DNA of 35,217 nt, from contig FR898220.1 in assembly GCA_000437375.1 (NCBI GenBank), positions 1-35,217 of the forward strand. The letters run 5' to 3'. This document shows, in pieces, positions 23,812-30,816 of this stretch. Each line of letters starts with the position of its first letter. The first letter of the stretch is position 1. This stretch comes from Eubacterium sp. CAG:841. Lineage in GTDB: Bacteria > Bacillota > Clostridia > Oscillospirales > CAG-272. The notes below the pieces were generated by a model. It searched no databases. It saw only the letters and a list, made by a program, of their open reading frames with translations, and had not been told where the DNA came from. Both the position numbers and the translations under genes were made by a program.

Positions 23812-24477
23812 ATGACCAATTTTGAAACTATTAAAAATAATATAGAAAAGCTTCGCACCGAGATGAAAAATTATCCGCATGCGCGGCTTTGCGCAGTGAT
23901 AAAAAACCGTGCGCCGGAGGAGATATCGTATGCAATAAACTCGTGCGGGGTGACGCTTGTGGGGGAGAACCGCGTACAGGAATTTCTTGAACATGAGCCT
24001 TATCTTTCGGGCGCAGAGGTGCATTTTATCGGAACACTTCAGAAAAACAAGGTTAAATATCTTGTGGGCAAAGTTGCAATGATAGAAAGCGTGGATTCCG
24101 TTTTACTTGCCGAAGAGATAGACAAGCGTTCGGCAAAAGCGGGAGTCGTTACCGACGTTCTGTGCGAAGTGAATACGGGCAGAGAACCGCAGAAGGGCGG
24201 TTTTATGCCGGAGGAGCTTACGCAAGCGCTTGAAAAAATATCGGGCTTTGAAAATCTCAGATTGAGAGGACTTATGGCGGTAGCTCCCGTGACCGACATA
24301 AGCGAGGAAAAACGCGGTTACTTTGCGCTTATGAAAAAGCTCCGCGACGAGAACATACGCTTTTTCGGCGAAGAGCCGATTCTTTCGATGGGAATGAGCG
24401 GGAGCTATCGCGAAGCACTTGCCGAAGGAGCGGACATTATCCGCACGGGAACTGCGATTTTCGGACCGAGACAATGA
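23812..24477 (+). CDS. yggS: YggS/PROSC-family PLP homeostasis protein
   Basis: YggS proteins bind pyridoxal 5'-phosphate and keep its free level in balance; they have no known reaction. The 221-residue protein has the one-domain barrel layout: the PLP lysine is probably Lys31 in CAVIKNR, where relatives show AV-(S/T)-K, so the residue before Lys (Ile) is unusual. GENRVQE, HFIGTLQKNK, NTGREPQKGG and SMGMSGSYREAL are the other conserved boxes. The start lies one base after the HlyD-like gene's stop, so the two are coupled. A palindrome and a strong terminator follow immediately. Confidence 0.95.
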   Translation: MTNFETIKNNIEKLRTEMKNYPHARLCAVIKNRAPEEISYAINSCGVTLVGENRVQEFLEHEPYLSGAEVHFIGTLQKNKVKYLVGKVAMIESVDSVLLAEEIDKRSAKAGVVTDVLCEVNTGREPQKGGFMPEELTQALEKISGFENLRLRGLMAVAPVTDISEEKRGYFALMKKLRDENIRFFGEEPILSMGMSGSYREALAEGADIIRTGTAIFGPRQ

Positions 24478-24479
24478 TT

Positions 24480-24493
24480 TATACAAAAGTATA
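24480..24493. repeat. Intergenic palindrome TATAC-AAAA-GTATA, copy 3
   Basis: A perfect copy, 2 bp after the yggS stop and directly touching the terminator stem at 24494. No rightward gene follows, so it cannot be a promoter element of a downstream gene on this strand. Confidence 0.72.
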
Positions 24494-24537
24494 AGCAGAG
24501 CCGCACAGTATCATGTGCGGCTCTGCTTTCGCTTTTT
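24494..24537 (+). terminator. Terminator after yggS
   Basis: A perfect 14-bp stem (24494-24507 with 24514-24527; arms AGCAGAGCCGCACA and TGTGCGGCTCTGCT) with loop GTATCA is followed by TTCGCTTTTT. It ends the long rightward run. Confidence 0.92.
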
Positions 24538-24547
24538 CGGGCTATGA

Positions 24548-25000
24548 TCATACGCCCTTTTCATTTATTATTTCGTCGATGATTTCCGCTGCGGAGAATA
24601 CCAGTTTGAAACACGGACGGCTTTCGTAAAACGCGGCGTTGCGCTCCGCGGGCTCTCCTCCCGCCGTTGCTCCGCCGAGAAGCTCGCGACAGATGACCGA
24701 GCCGAAACGCACCGAAAAACGCGCCATAAAGTCACGTACCAGAGCATAATGCTCCGATTTTGCGGTTTTGTCGGATGGATCGGTATAACCGTAAAGCAGA
24801 CCTAAAACAAGGCATCCGCCGCTTATCGCACCGCAGACCTCGCGATTTCGCCCGAAACCTCCGCCGAAAGGAGCGGCTGCGGCGAGCATTGTTTTTTCAT
24901 CTGTTTTTGTCACGTCGCAGAAAGCGGCAGCGACAGATTGCGAGCAGTTGTATCCGGCTTTGAAAAGCTCTGCGGCTTTTTCGGCGTGTGTGCTTATCAT
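24548..25000 (-). CDS. C_GCAxxG_C_C family protein
   Basis: The 150-residue protein belongs to a small family named after its cysteine pattern. The pattern is seen as GYNCSQSVAAAF (Cys19), VCGAISGGCLVLGL (two Cys around residue 56) and VICRELL, with a further Cys in RPCFKLV. The family is thought to be redox-active or metal-binding, and its reaction is not known to me. AAGGAG precedes the ATG at 25000. It is the second gene of a leftward pair, 10 bp after the methyltransferase gene. Confidence 0.88.
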   Translation of the reverse strand: MISTHAEKAAELFKAGYNCSQSVAAAFCDVTKTDEKTMLAAAAPFGGGFGRNREVCGAISGGCLVLGLLYGYTDPSDKTAKSEHYALVRDFMARFSVRFGSVICRELLGGATAGGEPAERNAAFYESRPCFKLVFSAAEIIDEIINEKGV

Positions 25001-25010
25001 TTTGAACTCC

Positions 25011-26234
25011 TTATATTACTTGGAAAAGATAGAATTTCAGATAATCCGTTTCCGGAACGGAAAGCAGGGTGGGATGATCGGGCGATTGTCTGCGCGCTTC
25101 TATGAGTTTGAGCGAAACGTCGGCATCGGCTGCTGCGCTTTCAAGCATTCTGACAAACAGACGATTGTCCATAAAGTGCGAGCATGAGCAAGTGGCAAGG
25201 TAGCCGCCGCGAGGGAGCAGCTTCATTGCGCGATAGTTTATTTCCTTGTATCCACGCTCGGCACCTGATATTGTCTTTCGGCTTTTTGTGAATGCAGGCG
25301 GATCGAGAATTATCATATCGTAATCGGCGTGTTGCTCACAAAGCGAGGGCAGAAGGTCAAAAACATCGGTGCAGACGAAATCCATTTTGTCGTCGAGTCC
25401 GTTTCTTACAGCGTTGGCTTTTGCCATTTCAACTGCCTGAGACGAAACATCCACTGCCGTGACATGAGCCGCGCCGCCCATAGCTGCATTCAGCGCAAAT
25501 GAGCCTGTATGGGTGAAACAATCAAGTACTTTTTTGCCGCGCGCTATTTTTGCTACTGCGAGCCGATTATATTTCTGATCAAGGAAAAAGCCCGTTTTCT
25601 GACCGTTTTCAACGTCCACCTTGTATATTATTCCGTTTTCGGTTATCTCCGTTACGGGCGACGGAACGTGCGGAGCAAAGTCGCTTTCGTACCAGCCCTT
25701 GTATTCGGGAAGTCCTTCAAGCGTTCTTATGGCTACGTCGTTGCGCTGAAATGTTCCGGAAAATTTCATGTTCCGCCGCAGAAGCTCGCTTGCGAGTATG
25801 CGGAATATCATATGTTTTCGCTGTTCTATACCGTATGACAGCACCTGAACGGAGAGAATTCCGTCATAATAATCGACGGTCAGACCCGGAATACCGTCCG
25901 CTTCGCCGAAAATAAGGCGGCAGGCGGAAATATCATCGCCCATAACGGTGACTCTGTAATCGAGCGCATACGATATACGGCGTGTGAAAAACGCTTCGTC
26001 AAGGCGGTCGTTTGCGTTCCTTGTCAGAAGCCGTACTTTAATCTTGCTCTTTTCGCTGTATATTCCGGTGCCGAGATATGAGCCTTTTGACGAAACAACG
26101 TCAACAGCCGCACCGTTTTCAACTTCCGCGCCTGAGGTTATTTCTTCTCCGTACACCCACGGATGTCCCGCTTTTATTGAAGTTTCCGCTTTTTTTGTCA
26201 CCGTAAATTGCGGATATTCTCTTTCCTGTTTCAT
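25011..26234 (-). CDS. RlmI-like 23S rRNA cytosine methyltransferase
   Basis: The 407-residue protein fits the RlmI/RlmK class of SAM-dependent rRNA m5C methyltransferases. A PUA RNA-binding domain occupies about residues 8-75 (KAGHPWVYGEEI). A linker domain follows, and the Rossmann methyltransferase begins near residue 210 (FFLDQKYNR, then VLDCFTHTGSFALNAA). The catalytic region has LDPPAF (310-315) and a CSCSH motif near residue 352, the usual cysteine of m5C enzymes. I chose the ATG at 26234 after AAGGGA; the longer frame overlaps the promoter. The exact base is not readable. It leads a two-gene leftward unit. Confidence 0.92.
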   Translation of the reverse strand: MKQEREYPQFTVTKKAETSIKAGHPWVYGEEITSGAEVENGAAVDVVSSKGSYLGTGIYSEKSKIKVRLLTRNANDRLDEAFFTRRISYALDYRVTVMGDDISACRLIFGEADGIPGLTVDYYDGILSVQVLSYGIEQRKHMIFRILASELLRRNMKFSGTFQRNDVAIRTLEGLPEYKGWYESDFAPHVPSPVTEITENGIIYKVDVENGQKTGFFLDQKYNRLAVAKIARGKKVLDCFTHTGSFALNAAMGGAAHVTAVDVSSQAVEMAKANAVRNGLDDKMDFVCTDVFDLLPSLCEQHADYDMIILDPPAFTKSRKTISGAERGYKEINYRAMKLLPRGGYLATCSCSHFMDNRLFVRMLESAAADADVSLKLIEARRQSPDHPTLLSVPETDYLKFYLFQVI

Positions 26235-26268
26235 CTGATTTTTGTCCCTTAAATAAAATGATACAAAT

Positions 26269-26297
26269 ATTTTACTATTGTTCGCTGATTTTTGCAA
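26269..26297 (-). promoter_or_regulatory. Promoter of the methyltransferase unit
   Basis: Read leftwards, TTGCAA (26297-26292) and TAAAAT (26274-26269) stand 17 bp apart, about 35 bp before the start codon. Confidence 0.65.
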
Positions 26298-26335
26298 TAG
26301 TTATTCGATATATTTGTTTTTAGTCATTATTACTA

Positions 26336-26364
26336 TTGTAAAAAAGAAATTTTTATGAGATAAT
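26336..26364 (+). promoter_or_regulatory. Promoter of the acyl-CoA ligase unit
   Basis: TTGTAA (26336-26341) and GATAAT (26359-26364) are 17 bp apart. The predicted start near 26371 coincides with the first base of a long hairpin. Confidence 0.65.
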
Positions 26365-26370
26365 AATAAC

Positions 26371-26404
26371 GGTTTTTATGCGGACGATGTTCCGGATAAA
26401 AACC
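26371..26404 (+). promoter_or_regulatory. Hairpin at the 5' end of the acyl-CoA ligase mRNA
   Basis: GGTTTTTAT (26371-26379) pairs with ATAAAAACC (26396-26404); after one G-G mismatch CGGA (26381-26384) pairs with TCCG (26391-26394) around CGATGT. It would form at the extreme 5' end of the message. A second AT-rich hairpin (CCGAA..TTCGG, 26403-26423) follows up to the ribosome binding site. The likely effect is mRNA protection or control of ribosome access. Confidence 0.6.
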
Positions 26405-26433
26405 CGAAGAAAAAATTTTTTCGGAGATAAAAA

Positions 26434-28134
26434 ATGAACAAAAACAACTTGAATAATTTCGTGTATAACGTGCGCGAGATATCGAGCATCCGCGAGCTTT
26501 GCGACGGAAGCTGCGAAAACTTTTCCGGAAACACTGCATTTGTTTTCAGAGAAGGCGACGGAGTGCGCGAGGTAACTTACGGCGAGGTTTATGACAATAT
26601 AAAAGCATTTGCATCATATCTGCGTTCTCTCGGCCTTGAAGGAAAGAAGATAGCAGTTTTGGGAAAGAACTGCTACGAATGGGCACTTACCTATCTTACG
26701 GTGTGCGCCGGAGTGGGAATAATAGTCCCGCTCGACAAGGATCTGAGCGCAGAGGATATAAAATATCTTGTGAAAGACTCGGAGACGGCGGCGATTGTGT
26801 TTGCGCCCGAACAGGCGGAAAAGCTTGACGGCATCGACGACGATGTGATAAAGCTTTCGTCGGCGGATATGCCTTTGTATATAGCGGAGGGCAAAAAGCT
26901 CCGTGATGAAGGCGACAGAGCATATGAGCAGCATAAGATTAATCCGTATTCGCTCGGAATACTGATATACACATCCGGAACTACAGGTGTTTCAAAGGGC
27001 GTTATGCTTTCACAGTACAATATTTGCTCCAATATAGTGCATGTTGCAAGAAGAACAGCTGTCTATCCGTATGACAGGACGCTTTCGGTTCTGCCGCTTC
27101 ACCACACATACGAATGCATGGCAGGCTTTCTTTCGTTCTTTTATTCCGGAGCGAGCATAGCGTACAACAATTCACTGCGTCAGCTTCAGGCGGATTTCGT
27201 GCTTTTCAAGCCGACAGTATTTGTTGCCGTTCCGGTGCTTCTGGAAAAGCTCTACTCGATGATCGTAAAAAAATACGCCAAGATGAAAGGCGGTAAAGCC
27301 GTGCTTGCCGTTCAGCGTTCGCTTTCTAAATTGGTGGGAAAGTCTTCCTCCCAGAGAAAAGTGTTTGCTACCGTAAACGCTTCGCTCGGCGGAAAACTGA
27401 ACAGAATTCTTTGCGGAGCGGCGGCGCTCTCGCCCGAAGCATATCACGGATACGAAAGCTTCGGATACCGTGTATATGTCGGATACGGACTTACGGAAAC
27501 GTCGCCTGTTTGCATAATGCATCACGACGGTTATACGAGCGCAGACGATATAGGCTATCCTCTCGTCGGCGTTTCGGTGAAAATAGTCGAGCCCAATGCG
27601 GACGGTGTCGGCGAGCTTGCGATAAAGGGATCGAATGTAATGCTCGGATATTACAAAAATCCCGAAGCTACGGCACAGGTAATACGTGACGGATGGTTCT
27701 ACACGGGCGACCTTGCAAAGCGTCTTGAAAACGGTGCCTATAAAATAATGGGCAGAATAAAGAGCATGATAGTGCTTGAAAACGGAAAGAAGGTCTTTCC
27801 GGAGGAAATAGAATATTATCTTGATTCAAACAAGTATGTTGCCGAAAGCTTTGTTTTTGGCAAAGAGGAAAACGGCGTGACGACGGTCACGGCTTCGATA
27901 ATTCCGGATAATGACGCAATAGACGAAGAACTTTCAAAGTCCGGCGATAAAATGACGGACGAAGAACGTGAAAACAGGATAAAAGCAATAATATCTTCCG
28001 CTGTGGCGGGGGTGAATGCACACTTTGCCGCATACAAAGCGGTGAAGAAAATAATAATCCGCAAGAGCGATTTCATAAAAACGACAACGCACAAGATAAA
28101 ACGTCTTGAAGAAAAAAACAAAGAGGAAGAGTGA
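26434..28134 (+). CDS. AMP-forming acyl-CoA ligase (long-chain type)
   Basis: The enzyme family activates a carboxylic acid with ATP and joins it to CoA. The 566-residue protein has the P-loop YTSGTTGVSKG (179-189), the A5 motif YGLTETSP (351-358), YTGDLA (423-428), the hinge region GRIKSMIVLENGKKVFPEEIE (440-460) and a candidate C-terminal catalytic lysine in FIKTTTHKIKR. An insert near 275-320 (SMIVKKYAKMKGGK) resembles long-chain fatty acyl-CoA synthetases and related AMP-binding proteins. Substrate cannot be fixed. GGAGA precedes the ATG. A tiny membrane peptide gene follows 9 bp downstream. Confidence 0.92.
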   Translation: MNKNNLNNFVYNVREISSIRELCDGSCENFSGNTAFVFREGDGVREVTYGEVYDNIKAFASYLRSLGLEGKKIAVLGKNCYEWALTYLTVCAGVGIIVPLDKDLSAEDIKYLVKDSETAAIVFAPEQAEKLDGIDDDVIKLSSADMPLYIAEGKKLRDEGDRAYEQHKINPYSLGILIYTSGTTGVSKGVMLSQYNICSNIVHVARRTAVYPYDRTLSVLPLHHTYECMAGFLSFFYSGASIAYNNSLRQLQADFVLFKPTVFVAVPVLLEKLYSMIVKKYAKMKGGKAVLAVQRSLSKLVGKSSSQRKVFATVNASLGGKLNRILCGAAALSPEAYHGYESFGYRVYVGYGLTETSPVCIMHHDGYTSADDIGYPLVGVSVKIVEPNADGVGELAIKGSNVMLGYYKNPEATAQVIRDGWFYTGDLAKRLENGAYKIMGRIKSMIVLENGKKVFPEEIEYYLDSNKYVAESFVFGKEENGVTTVTASIIPDNDAIDEELSKSGDKMTDEERENRIKAIISSAVAGVNAHFAAYKAVKKIIIRKSDFIKTTTHKIKRLEEKNKEEE

Positions 28135-28143
28135 GGTACTGCT

Positions 28144-28290
28144 ATGAACAAAAAACGTGCTTTATGGATAACCGCCGCGCTCGGTCTTATAGGATTGATA
28201 TGTGCCGTAGCGGTTATAGTGAACAACTATGCAAAAACATTGTTTGAGCTTATTTCAAACGGCGACCTTGAACTTGACGACGAGGACTGA
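28144..28290 (+). CDS. 48-residue membrane peptide
   Basis: A short frame encodes MNKKRALW, one hydrophobic helix (about residues 8-28) and an acidic tail ending DLELDDED. It starts 9 bp after the ligase stop, with GAGTGAGGT as ribosome binding site, and the codon use matches its neighbours. The N-terminal Lys/Arg and acidic C-terminus suggest an inside N-terminus. Many acidic-tailed small membrane proteins act on a partner in the membrane; the ligase is an obvious candidate. The next gene follows 51 bp later. Function unknown. Confidence 0.65.
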   Translation: MNKKRALWITAALGLIGLICAVAVIVNNYAKTLFELISNGDLELDDED

Positions 28291-28341
28291 CACCGCAAGG
28301 GCAGTGACGCTGCCAAATATCTTTTAAGGAGTTGATTCCCG

Positions 28342-29733
28342 ATGGAAAAATTTGATGTATGTATAATAGGCGCAGGCATAGGAGGACTTATGGCTGCGCA
28401 TAAAATCAAGGTACATGATCCCAAAACAAGCGTTGTTATAGTTGAAAAAGGTCAGACGCTTGAAAGAAGAAAATGCCCTGCTTCGGCTGAACGCGGTTGC
28501 GTTCACTGCGGTATATGCGCCATAACAAACGGTTACGGCGGTGCCGGCGCAAGAAGTGACGGTAAGCTCAACGTGGGCACGGCATACGGTGGTATTCTCG
28601 GTGACGAGCTTGGCGAAACAAAAGCCATGAAATATATCCGCGAGGTGGACAGCACGCTTGAAAGCTTTGCCGATGTTGTAAACGGCGTAAGAGACTATCC
28701 CGAGATGTTTCTTTCAAACGAAGATCTGAAGCTTAAATGTCTTCAGAACAATCTTCGTCTGCTTGATATGGATGTTCGTCATCTCGGTACGGACAGAAAC
28801 TTCAACATACTTAAAAACATAATAAAGCATCTTGCCGATGTCGGCGTTGATATGCGTTCAGGAACGGAAATCGAAAATGTTGAATATGAAAACGGCAAAT
28901 GGCACGTCACAGGCAAGGACACCGACATAGAAGCTTCCAAGCTTATTATCGCCGTAGGACGCGTCGGCGCGGGATTTGTTTCAAAGTTCTGCAATAAGTT
29001 CGGCATCAAAATGAAAACAAACGCAGTTGACATAGGCGTCCGTGTTGAGATGAAGGACGCTATCTGGCGTGAATTTTCAAGCCGTATATACGAGCCGAAA
29101 ATTCTTTGCCGCACAAAAACATTTGAAGATAAGACAAGAATGTTCTGCTTCAATCAGGGCGGTATAGTAAGCGCCGAAAACAACAACGGCATAATAACGG
29201 CAAACGGTCACAGCTTTTCGGATAAGAGCAAAAAGACCGACAACTGCAACTTCGCGATTCTTTCAAGCATCAACTTTACTGAGCCGTTCAACAAACCCAC
29301 CGAATTTGTAGAGTCGATATCACGTCTTGCAAACAGTATAGGCAACGGGAACGTACTTGTTCAGCGCTTCGGGGATCTTGTTCGCGGAAGAAGAACAAAC
29401 GATCATCGTCTCGGTCACAGCACGGTCATCCCCACACTGAAAGCCACTCCCGGCGATATTTCGCTTGTAATGCCGCACAGAATACTTACAAATATAATAG
29501 ATACCATTTATGCGCTCGATAAAGTTGCGCCCGGAACGGCAAACGACGATACGCTCCTTTACGGCTGCGAGGCGAAATATTACTCTATCCGTCCCGAGCA
29601 TAAGCCTAATTTTGAGGTTATGGACGGAGCATACATCATAGGCGATTGCAGCGGTATAACGCGCGGACTTTCTCAGGCGGGAGCTATGGGACTTTTCGTT
29701 GCCGACGATATAGCCGGGAGAACCGAAGTATGA
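28342..29733 (+). CDS. FAD-dependent oxidoreductase of the COG2509 type
   Basis: The 463-residue protein begins with a Rossmann FAD fold (CIIGAGIGGLMAAHKI, residues 8-23, and an acidic strand end VVIVEKG). A cysteine-rich segment follows (CPASAERGCVHCGIC, 46-60), then GYGGAGARSDGKLN (64-77), which is characteristic of uncharacterised FAD dehydrogenases in COG2509. The C-terminal part has RGRRTNDHRLG and YIIGDCSGITRGLSQAGAMG, the second FAD contact. The Cys pattern could bind metal or take part in redox chemistry. The substrate is unknown. AAGGAG precedes the ATG. It overlaps the next gene by four bases (ATGA). Confidence 0.9.
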   Translation: MEKFDVCIIGAGIGGLMAAHKIKVHDPKTSVVIVEKGQTLERRKCPASAERGCVHCGICAITNGYGGAGARSDGKLNVGTAYGGILGDELGETKAMKYIREVDSTLESFADVVNGVRDYPEMFLSNEDLKLKCLQNNLRLLDMDVRHLGTDRNFNILKNIIKHLADVGVDMRSGTEIENVEYENGKWHVTGKDTDIEASKLIIAVGRVGAGFVSKFCNKFGIKMKTNAVDIGVRVEMKDAIWREFSSRIYEPKILCRTKTFEDKTRMFCFNQGGIVSAENNNGIITANGHSFSDKSKKTDNCNFAILSSINFTEPFNKPTEFVESISRLANSIGNGNVLVQRFGDLVRGRRTNDHRLGHSTVIPTLKATPGDISLVMPHRILTNIIDTIYALDKVAPGTANDDTLLYGCEAKYYSIRPEHKPNFEVMDGAYIIGDCSGITRGLSQAGAMGLFVADDIAGRTEV

Positions 29734-30416
29734 TAAAAAACGTTCTTTTCGACCTTGACGATACGCTTCTTGATTTTGGAAAAGCCGAAAAAAACGCACT
29801 GACGCTTGCATTCACCGAAAAGGGAATAAACCTGACGGAGGAGCTTCTTTCCCGTTACAGTGTGATAAACGAAGAACACTGGAAGCGCCTTGAAAAAGAA
29901 GAAATAACGCGCGATGAAGTAAAATACGGCAGATTCAGCCAGCTTTTTGATGAGTACGGAATAACCGTTTCTCCTGTGGAAACGGCGGATATTTATGAAA
30001 AATATCTCGGCATGGGACATTATTTTATCGACGGGGCGGAGGAGCTGCTTTCATCGCTTTACGGAAAATATCGACTGTATCTCGTGTCGAACGGAACGTA
30101 TTCGGTGCAGGAGGGCAGAATTGCAAGCGCGGGACTTGAAAAGTATTTTGACGGCATTTTCATTTCGGAAAAAGTGGGATGTGAAAAACCGAAAAAAGCT
30201 TTCTTTGAAGCGTGTTTTGCAACAATTCCCGCTTTTTCCGGGAATGAGACCGTGATAATAGGGGACAGTCTTACGTCAGATATGCGCGGCGGGAAAAATG
30301 CAGGCATCAAGACAGTGTGGTTCAATCGCAAAGGCAGAACAAACACCACAGATATGAGCTTTGACGCAGTCACGGATTCGCTTTACGGGCTGAAATCAAT
30401 AATTGAAAAATTGTAA
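29730..30416 (+). CDS. HAD hydrolase, YjjG-like
   Basis: The 228-residue protein starts MIKNVLFDLDDTLLDF, with nucleophile Asp8 and acid Asp10. Motif II is VSNGT near residue 117, the motif III Lys is in CEKPKK, and motif IV is GDSLTSDMRGG. The helical cap between motifs I and II fits subclass IA. The layout matches the YjjG group, which removes phosphate from nucleotides or non-canonical pyrimidine nucleotides. I chose the ATG at 29730 because it places the DxD near the N-terminus and overlaps the preceding stop (ATGA). It ends the unit; a terminator follows. Confidence 0.92.
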   Translation: MIKNVLFDLDDTLLDFGKAEKNALTLAFTEKGINLTEELLSRYSVINEEHWKRLEKEEITRDEVKYGRFSQLFDEYGITVSPVETADIYEKYLGMGHYFIDGAEELLSSLYGKYRLYLVSNGTYSVQEGRIASAGLEKYFDGIFISEKVGCEKPKKAFFEACFATIPAFSGNETVIIGDSLTSDMRGGKNAGIKTVWFNRKGRTNTTDMSFDAVTDSLYGLKSIIEKL

Positions 30417-30420
30417 TAAA

Positions 30421-30452
30421 AAAGAGCGCCCGACATTGGGCGCTCTTTTGCT
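30421..30452 (+). terminator. Terminator after the HAD gene
   Basis: GAGCGCCC (30424-30431) pairs with GGGCGCTC (30438-30445) around GACATT, with AAA and TTTT on either side. Confidence 0.92.
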
Positions 30453-30486
30453 TTTGATAAACCTTTAAAAAATTTACAACTTTTTT

Positions 30487-30519
30487 GCCGAGATATTTTG
30501 ACACGCGATGTGTCTCGGC
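30487..30519. promoter_or_regulatory. Nested palindromes over the relic regulator's promoter
   Basis: The outer arms GCCGAGA (30487-30493) and TCTCGGC (30513-30519) enclose the inner pair GACAC (30500-30504) and GTGTC (30510-30514). The inner palindrome overlaps the -35 box and the spacer of the promoter at 30498-30526. It looks like an operator, probably of the PadR protein once encoded just downstream, or of a related regulator elsewhere. Confidence 0.6.
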
Positions 30520-30526
30520 GTATGAT
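30498..30526 (+). promoter_or_regulatory. Consensus promoter of the relic regulator
   Basis: TTGACA (30498-30503) and TATGAT (30521-30526) are 17 bp apart; start near 30533. It would drive a short transcript of roughly 150 nt, ending at the terminator at 30656. Confidence 0.75.
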
Positions 30527-30547
30527 GTGAGCGTTGAAGGTGATGAG

Positions 30548-30622
30548 ATGTCAATAAAATCCGACATGGTAGCAGGTAATACCGATACGATAATACTCTC
30601 TTGTTCTGAAAGCGGAGACCTT
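30548..30622 (+). pseudogene. N-terminal remnant resembling a PadR-family regulator
   Basis: After GAAGGTGATGAG an ATG starts MSIKSDMVAGNTDTIILSC. PadR regulators often begin in this way (KSD, a Gly-Asn/His-Thr-Asp-Thr stretch, then IIL), so this looks like the first 20-24 codons of such a gene. The usual continuation with the DNA-binding helix (GDSYGYEI) is lost; the frame here reads CSESGDLTVNKKGH and runs through a terminator. With an intact promoter and terminator around it, it may be a decayed gene that still makes a short RNA or peptide. The assignment rests on a short match only. Confidence 0.5.
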
Positions 30623-30655
30623 ACCGTAAACAAAAAAGGACATATAGCGCAAAAG

Positions 30656-30682
30656 CAAACCGCAATAGCGGTTTGTTTTTGT
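30656..30682 (+). terminator. Terminator after the relic regulator
   Basis: CAAACCGC (30656-30663) pairs with GCGGTTTG (30668-30675) around AATA, followed by TTTTTGTTTT. Confidence 0.9.
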
Positions 30683-30710
30683 TTTATGTGCCGAATGTGC
30701 CGTTTTTCTA

Positions 30711-30738
30711 TTTACATTTGTCGAATTTATGATATAAT
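30711..30738 (+). promoter_or_regulatory. Promoter of the ABC importer operon
   Basis: TTTACA (30711-30716) and TATAAT (30733-30738) are 16 bp apart; start near 30745, leaving about 70 nt of leader. Confidence 0.7.
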
Positions 30739-30816
30739 AATCGTATAAGGCGAAGGTTTTGTGTTTTTCGCATAACCTGACGGAAGGACACTTTCCCTTG
30801 ACGGAGAGCGTGTAAA

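Noticed and set aside
20462..24493. TATACAAAAGTATA copies as -10 promoter boxes
   Set aside because: No -35 boxes are consistently placed, and the last copy is followed only by a terminator.
30623..30748. Continuation of the PadR-like frame as a real protein
   Set aside because: The frame passes through a strong terminator and becomes Cys/Phe-rich sequence without family features.
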